A stretch of DNA of 39,640 nucleotides from an uncultured Prevotella sp. (lineage in GTDB: Bacteria > Bacteroidota > Bacteroidia > Bacteroidales > Bacteroidaceae), in NCBI GenBank assembly GCA_900545525.1, contig UQZX01000025.1, forward strand, positions 1 to 39,640. The letters are read 5' to 3'. Of this stretch, positions 25,303 through 33,646 are shown in pieces. Position 1 is the first letter of the stretch. Each line of letters begins with the position of its first letter. Made by a program: the position numbers and the translations under genes. The notes under the pieces were generated by a model that ran no database searches, had not been told where the DNA came from, and saw only the letters and a program-made list of their open reading frames with translations.

Positions 25303-25710
25303 TTATTTATTTTCATCATTAGTTTTAGCATCAACAAACAATGTAACATGGTTACTGCGTTTACGTATTCTGTAGCCGCGTCCCTGCGGGGCCGGTCTCA
25401 TGCGTTTCATGGTAACGCCTTCGTCTACAAAAATCTTAGATATATACAGTTCACCATCTTCTGCCTTGCGGTCATTTTTTATTTCCCAGTTTGCAATAGC
25501 CGAACGTAAAAGTTTTTCAACGTCAGCAGCAGCAGCCTTCTTTGAGAATCTCAAAACACCAAGGGCACGATTCACCTCCATACCGCGAACCATGTCTACG
25601 ACATAACGCATTTTGCGAGGAGAAGAAGGAACACCTTTCAACTTTGCGAAATACAATGTCTTAAGGGCTTCTTTTCTTTTTTCAGCTGATATTTTTTTTC
25701 TTGCTCCCAT
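25303..25710 (-). CDS. rplV: 50S ribosomal protein L22
   Basis: A 135-residue L22, whose long beta-hairpin lines the exit tunnel near the macrolide site. It starts MGARKKISAEKRKEALKTLY, a lineage-specific N-terminus. The core is SPRKMRYVVDMVRGMEVNRAL, with the tunnel hairpin in the C-terminal part around TMKRMRPAPQGRGYRIRKRS. No deletion in the hairpin is evident. It lies 35 nt after rpsS and 5 nt before rpsC. Confidence 0.98.
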   Translation of the reverse strand: MGARKKISAEKRKEALKTLYFAKLKGVPSSPRKMRYVVDMVRGMEVNRALGVLRFSKKAAAADVEKLLRSAIANWEIKNDRKAEDGELYISKIFVDEGVTMKRMRPAPQGRGYRIRKRSNHVTLFVDAKTNDENK

Positions 25711-25745
25711 TATAGTTTTCTTTTTTATTCAATGGTTAAGCCTGT

Positions 25746-26012
25746 TTACTTCTTATTACCGGAATGGCCACCGAAACGACGGGTAGGAGAAAATTCACCC
25801 AACTTGTGTCCTACCATATTCTCAGTAATGTAAACAGGAATAAATTTGTTTCCGTTATGAACAGCAACAGTGTGTCCCACAAAATCCGGGGAAATCATTG
25901 AAGCTCTAGCCCATGTTTTAACGACATTCTTCTTACCACTTTCATTCATAGCGAGAATTTTCTTCTCAAGTGATACGTTAATGTACGGACCTTTTTTTAA
26001 TGAACGACTCAT
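25746..26012 (-). CDS. rpsS: 30S ribosomal protein S19
   Basis: An 88-residue S19 of the 30S head, partner of S13. It starts MSRSLKKGPYINVSLEKKIL and has the conserved WARASMISPDFVGHTVAVHN and the C-terminal GHKLGEFSPTRRFGGHSGNK. The length is normal. It lies 21 nt after rplB and 35 nt before rplV, in standard S10 order. Confidence 0.98.
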   Translation of the reverse strand: MSRSLKKGPYINVSLEKKILAMNESGKKNVVKTWARASMISPDFVGHTVAVHNGNKFIPVYITENMVGHKLGEFSPTRRFGGHSGNKK

Positions 26013-26033
26013 AATTTGCTCTAGTTTACGTGA

Positions 26034-26858
26034 TTATTTTTTAGCTCTTTCAATAATGTACTTGTTAGAAAGTTTCTTAGGAGCCCTTGTCTTAAGACCC
26101 TTAGCATACAAGCCCTTGCGTGAACGCGGATGACCTCCGGACTGACGTCCTTCACCACCACCCATCGGGTGATCATGCGGGTTCATCACGACACCACGGT
26201 TGTGCGGGCGACGTCCCAACCAGCGGGAACGACCAGCCTTACCCGACTGTTCCAGCGCGTGGTCAGAGTTTCCGACACTACCGACAGTAGCCTTACAAGC
26301 ACTTAAAATCTTACGCGTTTCACCAGAAGGAAGCTTTATTACACAATAGCTGCCTTCACGAGAAGTCAACTGAGCAAAATTACCAGCCGAACGAACGAGC
26401 AATGCACCTTGTCCTGGACGCAATTCAATGTTATGAATTACCGTACCTACAGGAATGTTTGCAAGCGGAAGGGCATTACCAATCTCAGGCACTGCATCCG
26501 CTCCAGACATCAAAGTTGCACCTACCTGAAGTCCGTTAGGAGCAATAATGTAACGTTTTTCACCATCAGCGTAGAACAACAATGCGATACGAGCCGAACG
26601 GTTCGGATCGTATTCGATTGTCTTTACTACAGCTGGAACACCATCTTTCTCACGCTTAAAATCAATAATACGATACTTTTTCTTATGACCGCCTCCAATA
26701 TAGCGAACAGTCATTTTACCGGTGTTATTACGACCACCTGTTGAACGTTTACCGTAAACGAGAGACTTTTCTGGCACGGATGCAGTAATTTCTTCGAACG
26801 TGCCAATAATCTTGTGTCTTTGACCCGGAGTTACCGGTTTAAATTTACGTACTGCCAT
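26034..26858 (-). CDS. rplB: 50S ribosomal protein L2
   Basis: A 274-residue L2, required for subunit association and peptidyl-transferase assembly. It starts MAVRKFKPVTPGQRHKIIGT. The OB and SH3-like RNA-binding domains are in the middle. The C-terminal loop NPHDHPMGGGEGRQSGGHPR (about residues 225-244) holds the conserved His region near the catalytic centre. The length is typical. It lies 7 nt after rplW and 21 nt before rpsS. Confidence 0.98.
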   Translation of the reverse strand: MAVRKFKPVTPGQRHKIIGTFEEITASVPEKSLVYGKRSTGGRNNTGKMTVRYIGGGHKKKYRIIDFKREKDGVPAVVKTIEYDPNRSARIALLFYADGEKRYIIAPNGLQVGATLMSGADAVPEIGNALPLANIPVGTVIHNIELRPGQGALLVRSAGNFAQLTSREGSYCVIKLPSGETRKILSACKATVGSVGNSDHALEQSGKAGRSRWLGRRPHNRGVVMNPHDHPMGGGEGRQSGGHPRSRKGLYAKGLKTRAPKKLSNKYIIERAKK

Positions 26859-26865
26859 TTTTTAT

Positions 26866-27159
26866 TTAAATATTGCTGTAAAAATCTATCACTTCACCCT
26901 CTTTGAGAGTAACGACTGCTTTCTTGAACGCATTCTTCTGCCCCTTTATCAGTCCTGCCTTTGTATATCGGCTTGAACGTTTTCCGGCATAGCGAAGAGT
27001 GTTCACATCTACCACCGTAACATTGTACAGACTCTCAACCTCATTCTTAATTTGGAGCTTGTTGGCTTCCGGACGAACAACAAAGCCGTAACGGTTAGGT
27101 TGCTTATCTGTTATTTTGGTCATCTTCTCAGTAACCAATGGTTTTATTATAAATGCCAT
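26866..27159 (-). CDS. rplW: 50S ribosomal protein L23
   Basis: A 97-residue L23, the main docking site for trigger factor and SRP at the tunnel exit. The conserved blocks are IIKPLVTEKMTKITDKQPNR, the VRPEANKLQIKNEVESLYNV helix, and VNTLRYAGKRSSRYTKAG. The length is normal. It lies 14 nt after rplD and 7 nt before rplB. Confidence 0.97.
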   Translation of the reverse strand: MAFIIKPLVTEKMTKITDKQPNRYGFVVRPEANKLQIKNEVESLYNVTVVDVNTLRYAGKRSSRYTKAGLIKGQKNAFKKAVVTLKEGEVIDFYSNI

Positions 27160-27173
27160 ATCTGTTTATCTCC

Positions 27174-27803
27174 TTATTTTGTTAAGATTCCGTCAATTGT
27201 CTTCAAAGAATTTTCAGTCAATACTAAAACGTCAGCATTCAGCACCTTGTAGGCGTTGATGTTTGACGCAAGCATTACTTCCGTTCTCTGTAAATTACGA
27301 GCTGACAAATATACATTTTTATTTACTTCCGGCAAAGCCAAAAGCATTTTACGGCCGTCAACTTTAAGATTTTTAGTAATATTTACGAAATCTTTTGTTT
27401 TCGGAGCGTCAAATGTGAAGTCCTCAAGCACAATAATTGCATTCTCCTGTGCCTTATAAGACAGCGCGCTCTTACGTGCAAGAACCTTAACCTTCTTGTT
27501 CAACTTAAAGCGATAGTCACGTGGTTTAGGACCAAAGACGCGGCCTCCACCAACGAGAACCGGAGACTTGATGTCACCACGGCGTGCACCGCCGCCACCC
27601 TTCTGACGTCCGAGCTTACGTGTCGAACCTGCAATCTCACTTCTCTCCTTTGACTTGGCGGTACCCTGACGCTGATTGGCAAGATACTGCTTCACGTCCA
27701 AATAGAGAACGTGGTCGTTGGGCTCAATTCCGAAGATAGATTCGTTTAACGTAACCTTTCTTCCGGTCTCCTGACCATTGATATTTAATACGTTAATTTC
27801 CAT
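27174..27803 (-). CDS. rplD: 50S ribosomal protein L4
   Basis: A 209-residue L4, whose extended Arg/Gly loop lines the exit tunnel. The loop is visible as GSTRKLGRQKGGGGARRGDI (about residues 60-79), the region linked to macrolide resistance elsewhere. The C-terminal Rossmann-like part holds NAIIVLEDFTFDAPKTKDF. It overlaps the rplC stop by one base. L4 autoregulates the S10 operon in gammaproteobacteria; no equivalent leader is proven here. Confidence 0.98.
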   Translation of the reverse strand: MEINVLNINGQETGRKVTLNESIFGIEPNDHVLYLDVKQYLANQRQGTAKSKERSEIAGSTRKLGRQKGGGGARRGDIKSPVLVGGGRVFGPKPRDYRFKLNKKVKVLARKSALSYKAQENAIIVLEDFTFDAPKTKDFVNITKNLKVDGRKMLLALPEVNKNVYLSARNLQRTEVMLASNINAYKVLNADVLVLTENSLKTIDGILTK

Positions 27804-28417
27804 TATTTCTGAATTAATACGGTTGAACCTTTACATCCAGCTATCGAACCCTTCACAAGGATAAGATTATGTTCTGGAATAACCTTTAACACTCTGAGGT
27901 TTTGAGTTGTCACTCTGTCACCACCCATCTGTCCTGCCATACGCATTCCCTTGAACACCTTTGCAGGATAAGAGCAGGCACCGATAGAACCCGGCTTACG
28001 GGCACGGTCGTCCTGTCCGTGAGTACTCTGACCGACACCACCAAATCCATGACGTTTCATGACACCCTGGAAACCTTTACCCTTTGATGTACCGATTACA
28101 TCTACAAAAGCTGCATCATTAAAGATTTCAACCGTAATAGTATCACCGAGGTTATATTCCTCGTCAAACTTGAACTCGGCCAAGTGTCTCTTCGGTGTTG
28201 TACCGGCTTTCTTGAATACACCCATCATCGGCTTTGTGGTGTTCTTTTCCTTAGCTTCACCATAAGCCAGCTGAACTGCATTATAACCGTCTTTCTCTAC
28301 GGTCTTTACCTGAGTTACAACACAAGGACCTACTTCGATAACAGTGCACGGTACATTCTTACCGTCGGCACTGAAAACGGATGTCATTCCGATTTTTTTT
28401 CCAATTAATCCTGGCAT
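27803..28417 (-). CDS. rplC: 50S ribosomal protein L3
   Basis: A 204-residue L3, an assembly initiator whose loop reaches the peptidyl-transferase centre. It starts MPGLIGKKIGMTSVFSADGK. The loop region has GKGFQGVMKRHGFGGVGQST, then the GMRMAGQMGGDRVT block with the conserved GQ. The length is typical. It lies 23 nt after rpsJ and shares one base with rplD. Confidence 0.98.
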   Translation of the reverse strand: MPGLIGKKIGMTSVFSADGKNVPCTVIEVGPCVVTQVKTVEKDGYNAVQLAYGEAKEKNTTKPMMGVFKKAGTTPKRHLAEFKFDEEYNLGDTITVEIFNDAAFVDVIGTSKGKGFQGVMKRHGFGGVGQSTHGQDDRARKPGSIGACSYPAKVFKGMRMAGQMGGDRVTTQNLRVLKVIPEHNLILVKGSIAGCKGSTVLIQK

Positions 28418-28440
28418 TTCAATTAATATTAAAATTATAA

Positions 28441-28746
28441 CTACACTTTGATTTCTACTTCAACACCGCTCGGCAACTCCAACTTCATGAGAGCGTCTAC
28501 AGTCTTAGCCGTTGAGCTATAGATATCGATAAGGCGCTTGTAGTTGCTCAGCTGGAACTGCTCACGTGCCTTCTTGTTTACGAAAGTACTGCGGTTCACA
28601 GTGTAAATACGCTTGTGTGTAGGCAATGGAATAGGTCCGCTTACAATGGCACCCGTAGCTTTCACAGCCTTCACGATTTTCTCTGCTGACTTGTCAACCA
28701 ACTTGTGGTCATAAGACTTCAGCTTAATTCTGATTTTCTGACTCAT
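28441..28746 (-). CDS. rpsJ: 30S ribosomal protein S10
   Basis: A 101-residue S10, a 30S head protein that also pairs with NusB in antitermination. It starts MSQKIRIKLKSYDHKLVDKS, with the conserved loop GPIPLPTHKRIYTVNRSTFV near residues 37-56 and the later YKRLIDIYSSTAKTVDALMK. The length is normal. It opens the S10 part and is separated from fusA by 112 nt with a hairpin. Confidence 0.98.
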   Translation of the reverse strand: MSQKIRIKLKSYDHKLVDKSAEKIVKAVKATGAIVSGPIPLPTHKRIYTVNRSTFVNKKAREQFQLSNYKRLIDIYSSTAKTVDALMKLELPSGVEVEIKV

Positions 28747-28780
28747 CTCTATTTTTATTAATAATATTATTATCTGATAA

Positions 28781-28823
28781 GGAGAACCGCTGTTTAAGAG
28801 TCATTCGCTAAACAGCGGTCTCT
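28781..28823 (-). promoter_or_regulatory. Hairpin in the fusA-rpsJ gap
   Basis: ACCGCTGTTTA (28786-28796) and TAAACAGCGGT (28809-28819) form a perfect 11-bp stem that extends through GGAGA/TCTCC with one bulge. It lies in the 112-nt gap after fusA. No strong T-run follows on the minus strand, so it may be a partial terminator, an mRNA processing stem, or a leader controlling the S10 genes. Confidence 0.6.
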
Positions 28824-28858
28824 CCCGATATATCTTATGTCTTATACCTTATTATATA

Positions 28859-30976
28859 TTATACAAGGTCGGTACGTCCCTTTATCTCTTCCAATACAGT
28901 CTTTGCTATAGTGCTTGACAGCGGAGAGTGATGGTCGTATTCCATAGAGCTTGTGGCACGTCCTGAGGTGATTGTACGCAACGCCGTTACGTATCCGAAC
29001 ATTTCTGCCAGCGGCACCATTGCACGCACGATACGTGCACCGCTGCGTGTCTCGTCCATGCCCTCAACCTGTCCGCGGCGCTTGTTCAAGTCACCGATAA
29101 CGTCACCCATGTTCTCTTCAGGTGTAACCACCTCAAGTTTCATGATAGGCTCCATCAAGACAGGACCTGCCTTGACACATGCGCTCTTATAAGCGTTCAG
29201 AGCTGCAATCTCGAAAGACAACTGGTCTGAGTCTACGGGGTGGAAAGAACCGTCAAGCAAAGTGACTTTCAGGCTGTCCACAGGATATCCGCCAAGAACA
29301 CCCGTCTTCATTGCAGACTCAAAACCTTTCTGTACTGAAGGTATGAACTCCTTAGGAATGTTACCGCCCTTAACTTCGTTTACAAACTGCAGACCACCCT
29401 GCTTAAAGTCCTCATCAACCGGACCTACATTAACAATGATGTCGGCAAACTTACCGCGTCCACCACTCTGCTTCTTGTAAACTTCGCGCAGGTTGACAGT
29501 CTTGGTGATAGCCTCCTTGTAGTTAACCTGAGGCTTACCCTGATTACATTCAACCTTGAACTCTCTCTTCAGACGGTCGATGATGATATCAAGGTGAAGC
29601 TCACCCATACCCGAGATAACGGTCTGTCCGCTCTGCTCGTCCGTATGAACGGTAAATGTAGGATCTTCCTCTGCGAGCTTTGCAAGACCGATGCCGAGCT
29701 TATCAACGTCTGCCTGGCTCTTAGGCTCAACAGCAATACCGATAACCGGATCGGGGAACGACATTGACTCGAGTACTATCGGGTGCTCTTCATCACAAAG
29801 TGTGTCACCAGTACGGATATCCTTGAAACCAACGCCTGCACCTATGTCACCGGCATCAATAGCCTCCATGGGAACCTGCTTGTTTGAGTTCATCTGGAAA
29901 AGGCGGCTTACGCGCTCCTTCTTGCCAGAGCGGGTGTTGTATACATAAGAACCTGAAGCAACCTTACCCGAATATACACGGAAGAACACGAGACGTCCTA
30001 CATACGGGTCTGTAGCAATCTTGAACGCAAGTGCCGAAGTAGGAGCATCCTCAGAAGGCTTGCGGTCCTCTTCCTCACCTGTAGCAGGGTTGGTACCTAC
30101 AATGTTAGGAGTATCGTTAGGTGCGGGCAAGAAAGCACACACATAGTCGAGCAGAGTCTGCACGCCCTTGTTCTTGAAAGAAGAACCGCAGATAACCGGA
30201 GTGCACTCCATAGAAAGAGTTCCCTTACGGATTGCAGCCATTATCTCTTCCTCTGTCAGAGACTCGGGGTCTTCGAAATACTTCTCCATCAGAGACTCGT
30301 CAAACTCGGCAACAGCTTCGAGCAGTTTTCCTCTCCACTCTTCAACCTCGTCTGCCATGTCCGCAGGAATGTCTGTGATTTCAAATTCAGCACCCTGTGT
30401 CTCGTCGTGCCATATAACGGCCTTCATCTTGATAAGGTCAACAATACCCTTGAAAGTCTCCTCGCTGCCGATAGGGCAAACAAGAGATATCGGGTTTGCC
30501 CCAAGCACTTCTTTCATCTGGCGCAGCACGTCATAATAGTCTGCACCAGAGCGGTCCATCTTGTTTACGTAGCCAAGACGCGGAACGTTATACTTGTCAG
30601 CCTGACGCCATACTGTCTCAGACTGCGGCTGAACACCGCCGACAGCACAGTATGTAGCCACGGCACCGTCGAGTACACGCAGCGAACGCTCCACCTCAGC
30701 GGTAAAGTCAACGTGTCCCGGAGTATCAATCAAATTTATCTTATATTGCTGGTTGTTATACTTCCAATAACAAGTTGTCGCAGCAGATGTAATGGTGATA
30801 CCACGCTCCTGCTCCTGCGCCATCCAGTCCATTGTAGCAGCACCGTCATGAACCTCACCAATCTTATGAGTCTTACCCGTATAATACAGGATACGCTCAG
30901 AAGTTGTTGTCTTACCGGCATCAATGTGAGCCATGATACCGATATTACGGGTCAAATGTAAATCTTGCTTTGCCAT
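28859..30976 (-). CDS. fusA: Elongation factor G
   Basis: A 705-residue GTPase that drives ribosomal translocation. The G domain shows AHIDAGKTT (residues 16-24), DTPGH (84-88) and NKMD (138-141), with switch I around ERGITI. Domain IV carries the QSGGRGKFADI block, and the C-terminus has the GYVTALRTITSGRATSSMEY region. Length and order are typical for housekeeping EF-G. It lies 22 nt after rpsG and 112 nt before rpsJ. No tuf gene follows. Confidence 0.98.
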   Translation of the reverse strand: MAKQDLHLTRNIGIMAHIDAGKTTTSERILYYTGKTHKIGEVHDGAATMDWMAQEQERGITITSAATTCYWKYNNQQYKINLIDTPGHVDFTAEVERSLRVLDGAVATYCAVGGVQPQSETVWRQADKYNVPRLGYVNKMDRSGADYYDVLRQMKEVLGANPISLVCPIGSEETFKGIVDLIKMKAVIWHDETQGAEFEITDIPADMADEVEEWRGKLLEAVAEFDESLMEKYFEDPESLTEEEIMAAIRKGTLSMECTPVICGSSFKNKGVQTLLDYVCAFLPAPNDTPNIVGTNPATGEEEDRKPSEDAPTSALAFKIATDPYVGRLVFFRVYSGKVASGSYVYNTRSGKKERVSRLFQMNSNKQVPMEAIDAGDIGAGVGFKDIRTGDTLCDEEHPIVLESMSFPDPVIGIAVEPKSQADVDKLGIGLAKLAEEDPTFTVHTDEQSGQTVISGMGELHLDIIIDRLKREFKVECNQGKPQVNYKEAITKTVNLREVYKKQSGGRGKFADIIVNVGPVDEDFKQGGLQFVNEVKGGNIPKEFIPSVQKGFESAMKTGVLGGYPVDSLKVTLLDGSFHPVDSDQLSFEIAALNAYKSACVKAGPVLMEPIMKLEVVTPEENMGDVIGDLNKRRGQVEGMDETRSGARIVRAMVPLAEMFGYVTALRTITSGRATSSMEYDHHSPLSSTIAKTVLEEIKGRTDLV

Positions 30977-30998
30977 GATTTATTATCCTGTCTAATTA

Positions 30999-31475
30999 TT
31001 AAAACCTGAAGTGAGCAAAAGCACGGTTAGCCTCAGCCATACGGTGCATGTCTTCCTTACGCTTGTAAGCGCCGCCCTGATTGTTGAACGCGTCCATTAT
31101 CTCCGCAGCCAGCCTGTCTGCCATAGACTTGCCTCCGCGCTTGCGTGCAAAGTTAATCATATTCTTCATGGAGATGCTCTCCTTGCGGTCGGGACGTATT
31201 TCTGTAGGAACCTGGAATGTGGCACCACCGATACGGCGGCTCTTCACCTCTACCTGAGGAGTGATATTGTCGAGGGCCGTCTTCCATATCTCAAGTGCAG
31301 ACTTCTCCTCATTAGACATCTTTTCCTTAACAGTGTCCAACGCTTTGTAGAAAATTTCGTAAGACGTATTCTTCTTTCCGTCGTACATCAGGTGGTTTAC
31401 AAACTTCGAAACCTTCTGGTCATTGTAAACGGGATCCGGCAGGATCACGCGCTTCTTTGGTTTTGCTTTTCTCAT
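30999..31475 (-). CDS. rpsG: 30S ribosomal protein S7
   Basis: A 158-residue S7, the primary binder that organises the 30S head. I chose the ATG at 31475 because the family starts MRKAKPKKRVILPDP. The frame opens up to 31550, but the extra 25 residues are not S7-like. Diagnostic blocks are KVSKFVNHLMYDGKKNTSYE, GGATFQVPTEIRPDRKESIS and the C-terminal HRMAEANRAFAHFRF. It is 140 nt from rpsL, the longest gap in the whole cluster, and 22 nt before fusA. Confidence 0.97.
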   Translation of the reverse strand: MRKAKPKKRVILPDPVYNDQKVSKFVNHLMYDGKKNTSYEIFYKALDTVKEKMSNEEKSALEIWKTALDNITPQVEVKSRRIGGATFQVPTEIRPDRKESISMKNMINFARKRGGKSMADRLAAEIMDAFNNQGGAYKRKEDMHRMAEANRAFAHFRF

Positions 31476-31615
31476 TTTGATTTTGAAAATAAATTCTGCA
31501 TGGGGCTGTTTGCTTTGTTCTTCAGCGCCCTCACCCGGGCACTTACTCAACCTTTATAACAATTCTCCAGCAAAACGATTAATAAAGTATATTTGTCCTT
31601 TTCTTGCAATCAAGA
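31476..31615 (-). other. Long rpsL-rpsG spacer with a small GC-rich stem
   Basis: This 140-nt gap is the longest inside the cluster. A short stem GCCC/GGGC flanks six bases around 31544-31557; no TAnnTTTG box was found. In E. coli the same intercistronic region binds S7 and regulates translation, so an analogous role is possible but not shown. Confidence 0.3.
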
Positions 31616-31999
31616 TTACTTCTTAGCTGCCTTAGGACGCTTTGCACCATATTTAGAACGGCGCTGTGTACGGTTTGCCACACCTGCGGTGTCAAGAGTA
31701 CCGCGGACGATGTGATAGCGCACACCCGGAAGGTCTTTAACACGACCACCGCGTACAAGCACGATAGAGTGCTCCTGCAGGTTGTGGCCCTCTCCGGGGA
31801 TGTAAGAGTTAACCTCTTTCTGGTTTGTCAAACGAACACGGGCAACTTTTCTCATTGCCGAATTAGGCTTTTTAGGTGTTGTTGTGTACACACGAACACA
31901 AACACCACGACGCTGAGGACATGAGTCCAAAGCCGGTGACTTGCTCTTGTCAACAAGCGCCTTTCTACCTTTTCTTACCAATTGTTGAATTGTAGGCAT
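31616..31999 (-). CDS. rpsL: 30S ribosomal protein S12
   Basis: A 127-residue S12, at the decoding centre. It starts MPTIQQLVRKGRKALVDKSK. The key loops are intact: TTTPKKPNSAMRK with K43, and GGRVKDLPGVRY with K88, both in the wild-type state at the positions where streptomycin-resistance changes arise. It is the first gene of the 33-gene cluster. A TAATTTTG box lies about 85 bases upstream. In many Bacteroidota rpoBC lies close upstream; here it does not. Confidence 0.98.
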   Translation of the reverse strand: MPTIQQLVRKGRKALVDKSKSPALDSCPQRRGVCVRVYTTTPKKPNSAMRKVARVRLTNQKEVNSYIPGEGHNLQEHSIVLVRGGRVKDLPGVRYHIVRGTLDTAGVANRTQRRSKYGAKRPKAAKK

Positions 32000-32081
32000 T
32001 GTTGTTAATTTTTAATTATTATATGTTTTTTCGTTATTATCAATACTTTACACAGTCCATCCAATGAACTATTTTGGGGTG

Positions 32082-32089
32082 CAAAATTA
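32082..32089 (-). promoter_or_regulatory. Putative promoter box for the ribosomal cluster
   Basis: On the minus strand the box reads TAATTTTG, matching TAnnTTTG, 83 bases before the rpsL start. No good TTTG -33 box lies 19-21 bases upstream. It sits in the 313-base interval 32000-32312 between rpsL and the MFS gene, which otherwise holds AT-rich DNA, an imperfect stem near 32251-32285, and no convincing gene. Confidence 0.5.
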
Positions 32090-32312
32090 CAAAGAATTAT
32101 CCGAAATACCTAATTATAAGAATTATAAAGGGTCTGAGGATTATTAAAATTAATATCATATAATACTTGTTAACATAAATTACACACCTCAAGACATGCC
32201 AAAGTGTCGTTTTTATGAAAACCTAATGAAATATACGCCCTCTGCTTCACATATATCCGACGATGTTTTCGCACATATCGGCGGTGTAAAAGATGCTTGG
32301 CGGCGATTTGGA

Positions 32313-33593
32313 TTAGTCCTTTCTTTTCAAGAACAACTGCAATATTGTCCAGCCTGCAAGATAAGCCACAGACGCTACGCAGAAAATAAGTTGATAACTT
32401 TGTGTCCACTCAAGGATGAGTCCTACGGCAGAAGCAGCAATGATACCACCCACGGCTCCACAGAATCCAACTGCAGCAGTCATAGTTCCAACCTGTTCTT
32501 TCGGGAAATTGTCTGACACAACAGTATATATGTTTGCCGCCCAAGCCTGGTGCGAGAAGCATGCAAGAGAGATTATGGCAACTGCTGCTGTCAGTCCGTT
32601 GCAATAAGGAATTGCCATAACAGGAAGTACTGTGGAAGCGCAGATAAGCAGACTCAACGCGCGTGCCCTCTTTACTTTCATGCCGCGCTTTATCATAAAC
32701 GATGACAGCCAACCGCCGAAAATGCTGCCCACATCAGAAATGACATAGATAACCATCAGAGGAACGACAGTGGCTGTAAGATCGAGTTCAAATGTTTTTT
32801 TGAGAAAATCTGGTGTCCAAAACAGGAAGAACCACCAAGGCCAATCGGCAATAAAACGGCATAAACAGACACCGATAGCCCCATTTCTTCTTTCCTTTGT
32901 TGAAAAGATTGACTTCAAATCAGATTTGCTCCCGGAAGAATTCTTCTTTTGTCCGTCCTCAACAGGAGATGAACTGACAGAAGTTTCCTGTATATACTCC
33001 AGCTCCTCTGTGCTTATTCCGCGCATACGTCTCGGTGTGTTGTAGAGCAAAAGCCAGAACACAAGCCATATAAAGCCAAGTACGCCTGTGACCAGAAAAG
33101 CCATACGCCAACTGTATCTGAGGGCAAGGAATGTGACTAACGGCGGTGCGACAATGGCTCCTATATTACTGCCCGAATTGAAAATGCCTGTTGCTAATGC
33201 GCGGTCTTTTTTAGGAAACCATTCGGTGATGGTCTTTATTGCCGCAGGGAAGTTGCCTGATTCACCTATGGCAAGAAGGAAACGGGAGCCGGCAAGAGAA
33301 TAAAATCCTGTAGCAGCCGCATGCAGACAGCCTGCAAGCGACCATATTGAGATGCTAAAAGCATAGGACAACCGTGTGCCGTATTTGTCAATAAGACGGC
33401 CGGCAACGAGCATTCCGATAGCATAAGCTGCCTGAAATGCCGACACTATAAAGCCGTATTCCGATTCGGTAATCCCCAAATCGTCTGTAAGAAAAGGCTT
33501 CAACTGCGCAAGAACCTGACGGTCTATATAATTTATTGTAGTGGCGCAGAAGAGCAAGGCAACAACGCGCCAGCGGTAATGTGTAGGTTTCAT
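32313..33593 (-). CDS. MFS transporter, ACS family (hexuronate transporter-like)
   Basis: A 426-residue inner-membrane carrier with about twelve helices. Family marks are INYIDRQ (residues 20-26), motif A GRLIDKYGTR (65-74), and the ACS-type AIGESGNFPAAIKTITEWFP (108-127). A hydrophilic central loop (about 185-236) separates the two halves. Relatives (ExuT/GarP type) carry hexuronates, glucarate or other organic anions with protons, but the substrate cannot be read from sequence. It lies 53 nt after the double URO-D gene on the same strand, with no terminator between, so the two probably form an operon and the transporter may import that enzyme's substrate. Confidence 0.9.
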   Translation of the reverse strand: MKPTHYRWRVVALLFCATTINYIDRQVLAQLKPFLTDDLGITESEYGFIVSAFQAAYAIGMLVAGRLIDKYGTRLSYAFSISIWSLAGCLHAAATGFYSLAGSRFLLAIGESGNFPAAIKTITEWFPKKDRALATGIFNSGSNIGAIVAPPLVTFLALRYSWRMAFLVTGVLGFIWLVFWLLLYNTPRRMRGISTEELEYIQETSVSSSPVEDGQKKNSSGSKSDLKSIFSTKERRNGAIGVCLCRFIADWPWWFFLFWTPDFLKKTFELDLTATVVPLMVIYVISDVGSIFGGWLSSFMIKRGMKVKRARALSLLICASTVLPVMAIPYCNGLTAAVAIISLACFSHQAWAANIYTVVSDNFPKEQVGTMTAAVGFCGAVGGIIAASAVGLILEWTQSYQLIFCVASVAYLAGWTILQLFLKRKD

Positions 33594-33646
33594 GTATATT
33601 ATTAAAGTTGTCAGAAACTGTCAGAAACAAATTCCAAGGGTGTGTC

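Noticed and set aside
28859..30976. Possibility that EF-G is a specialised paralogue (EF-G2 or a resistance protein)
   Set aside because: It lies in the str cluster with normal length and all GTPase motifs, so the housekeeping factor is the simplest reading.
31476..31550. 25-residue N-terminal extension of S7
   Set aside because: S7 in this phylum starts MRKAKPKKR; the extension is not S7-like and the inner ATG at 31475 is well placed.
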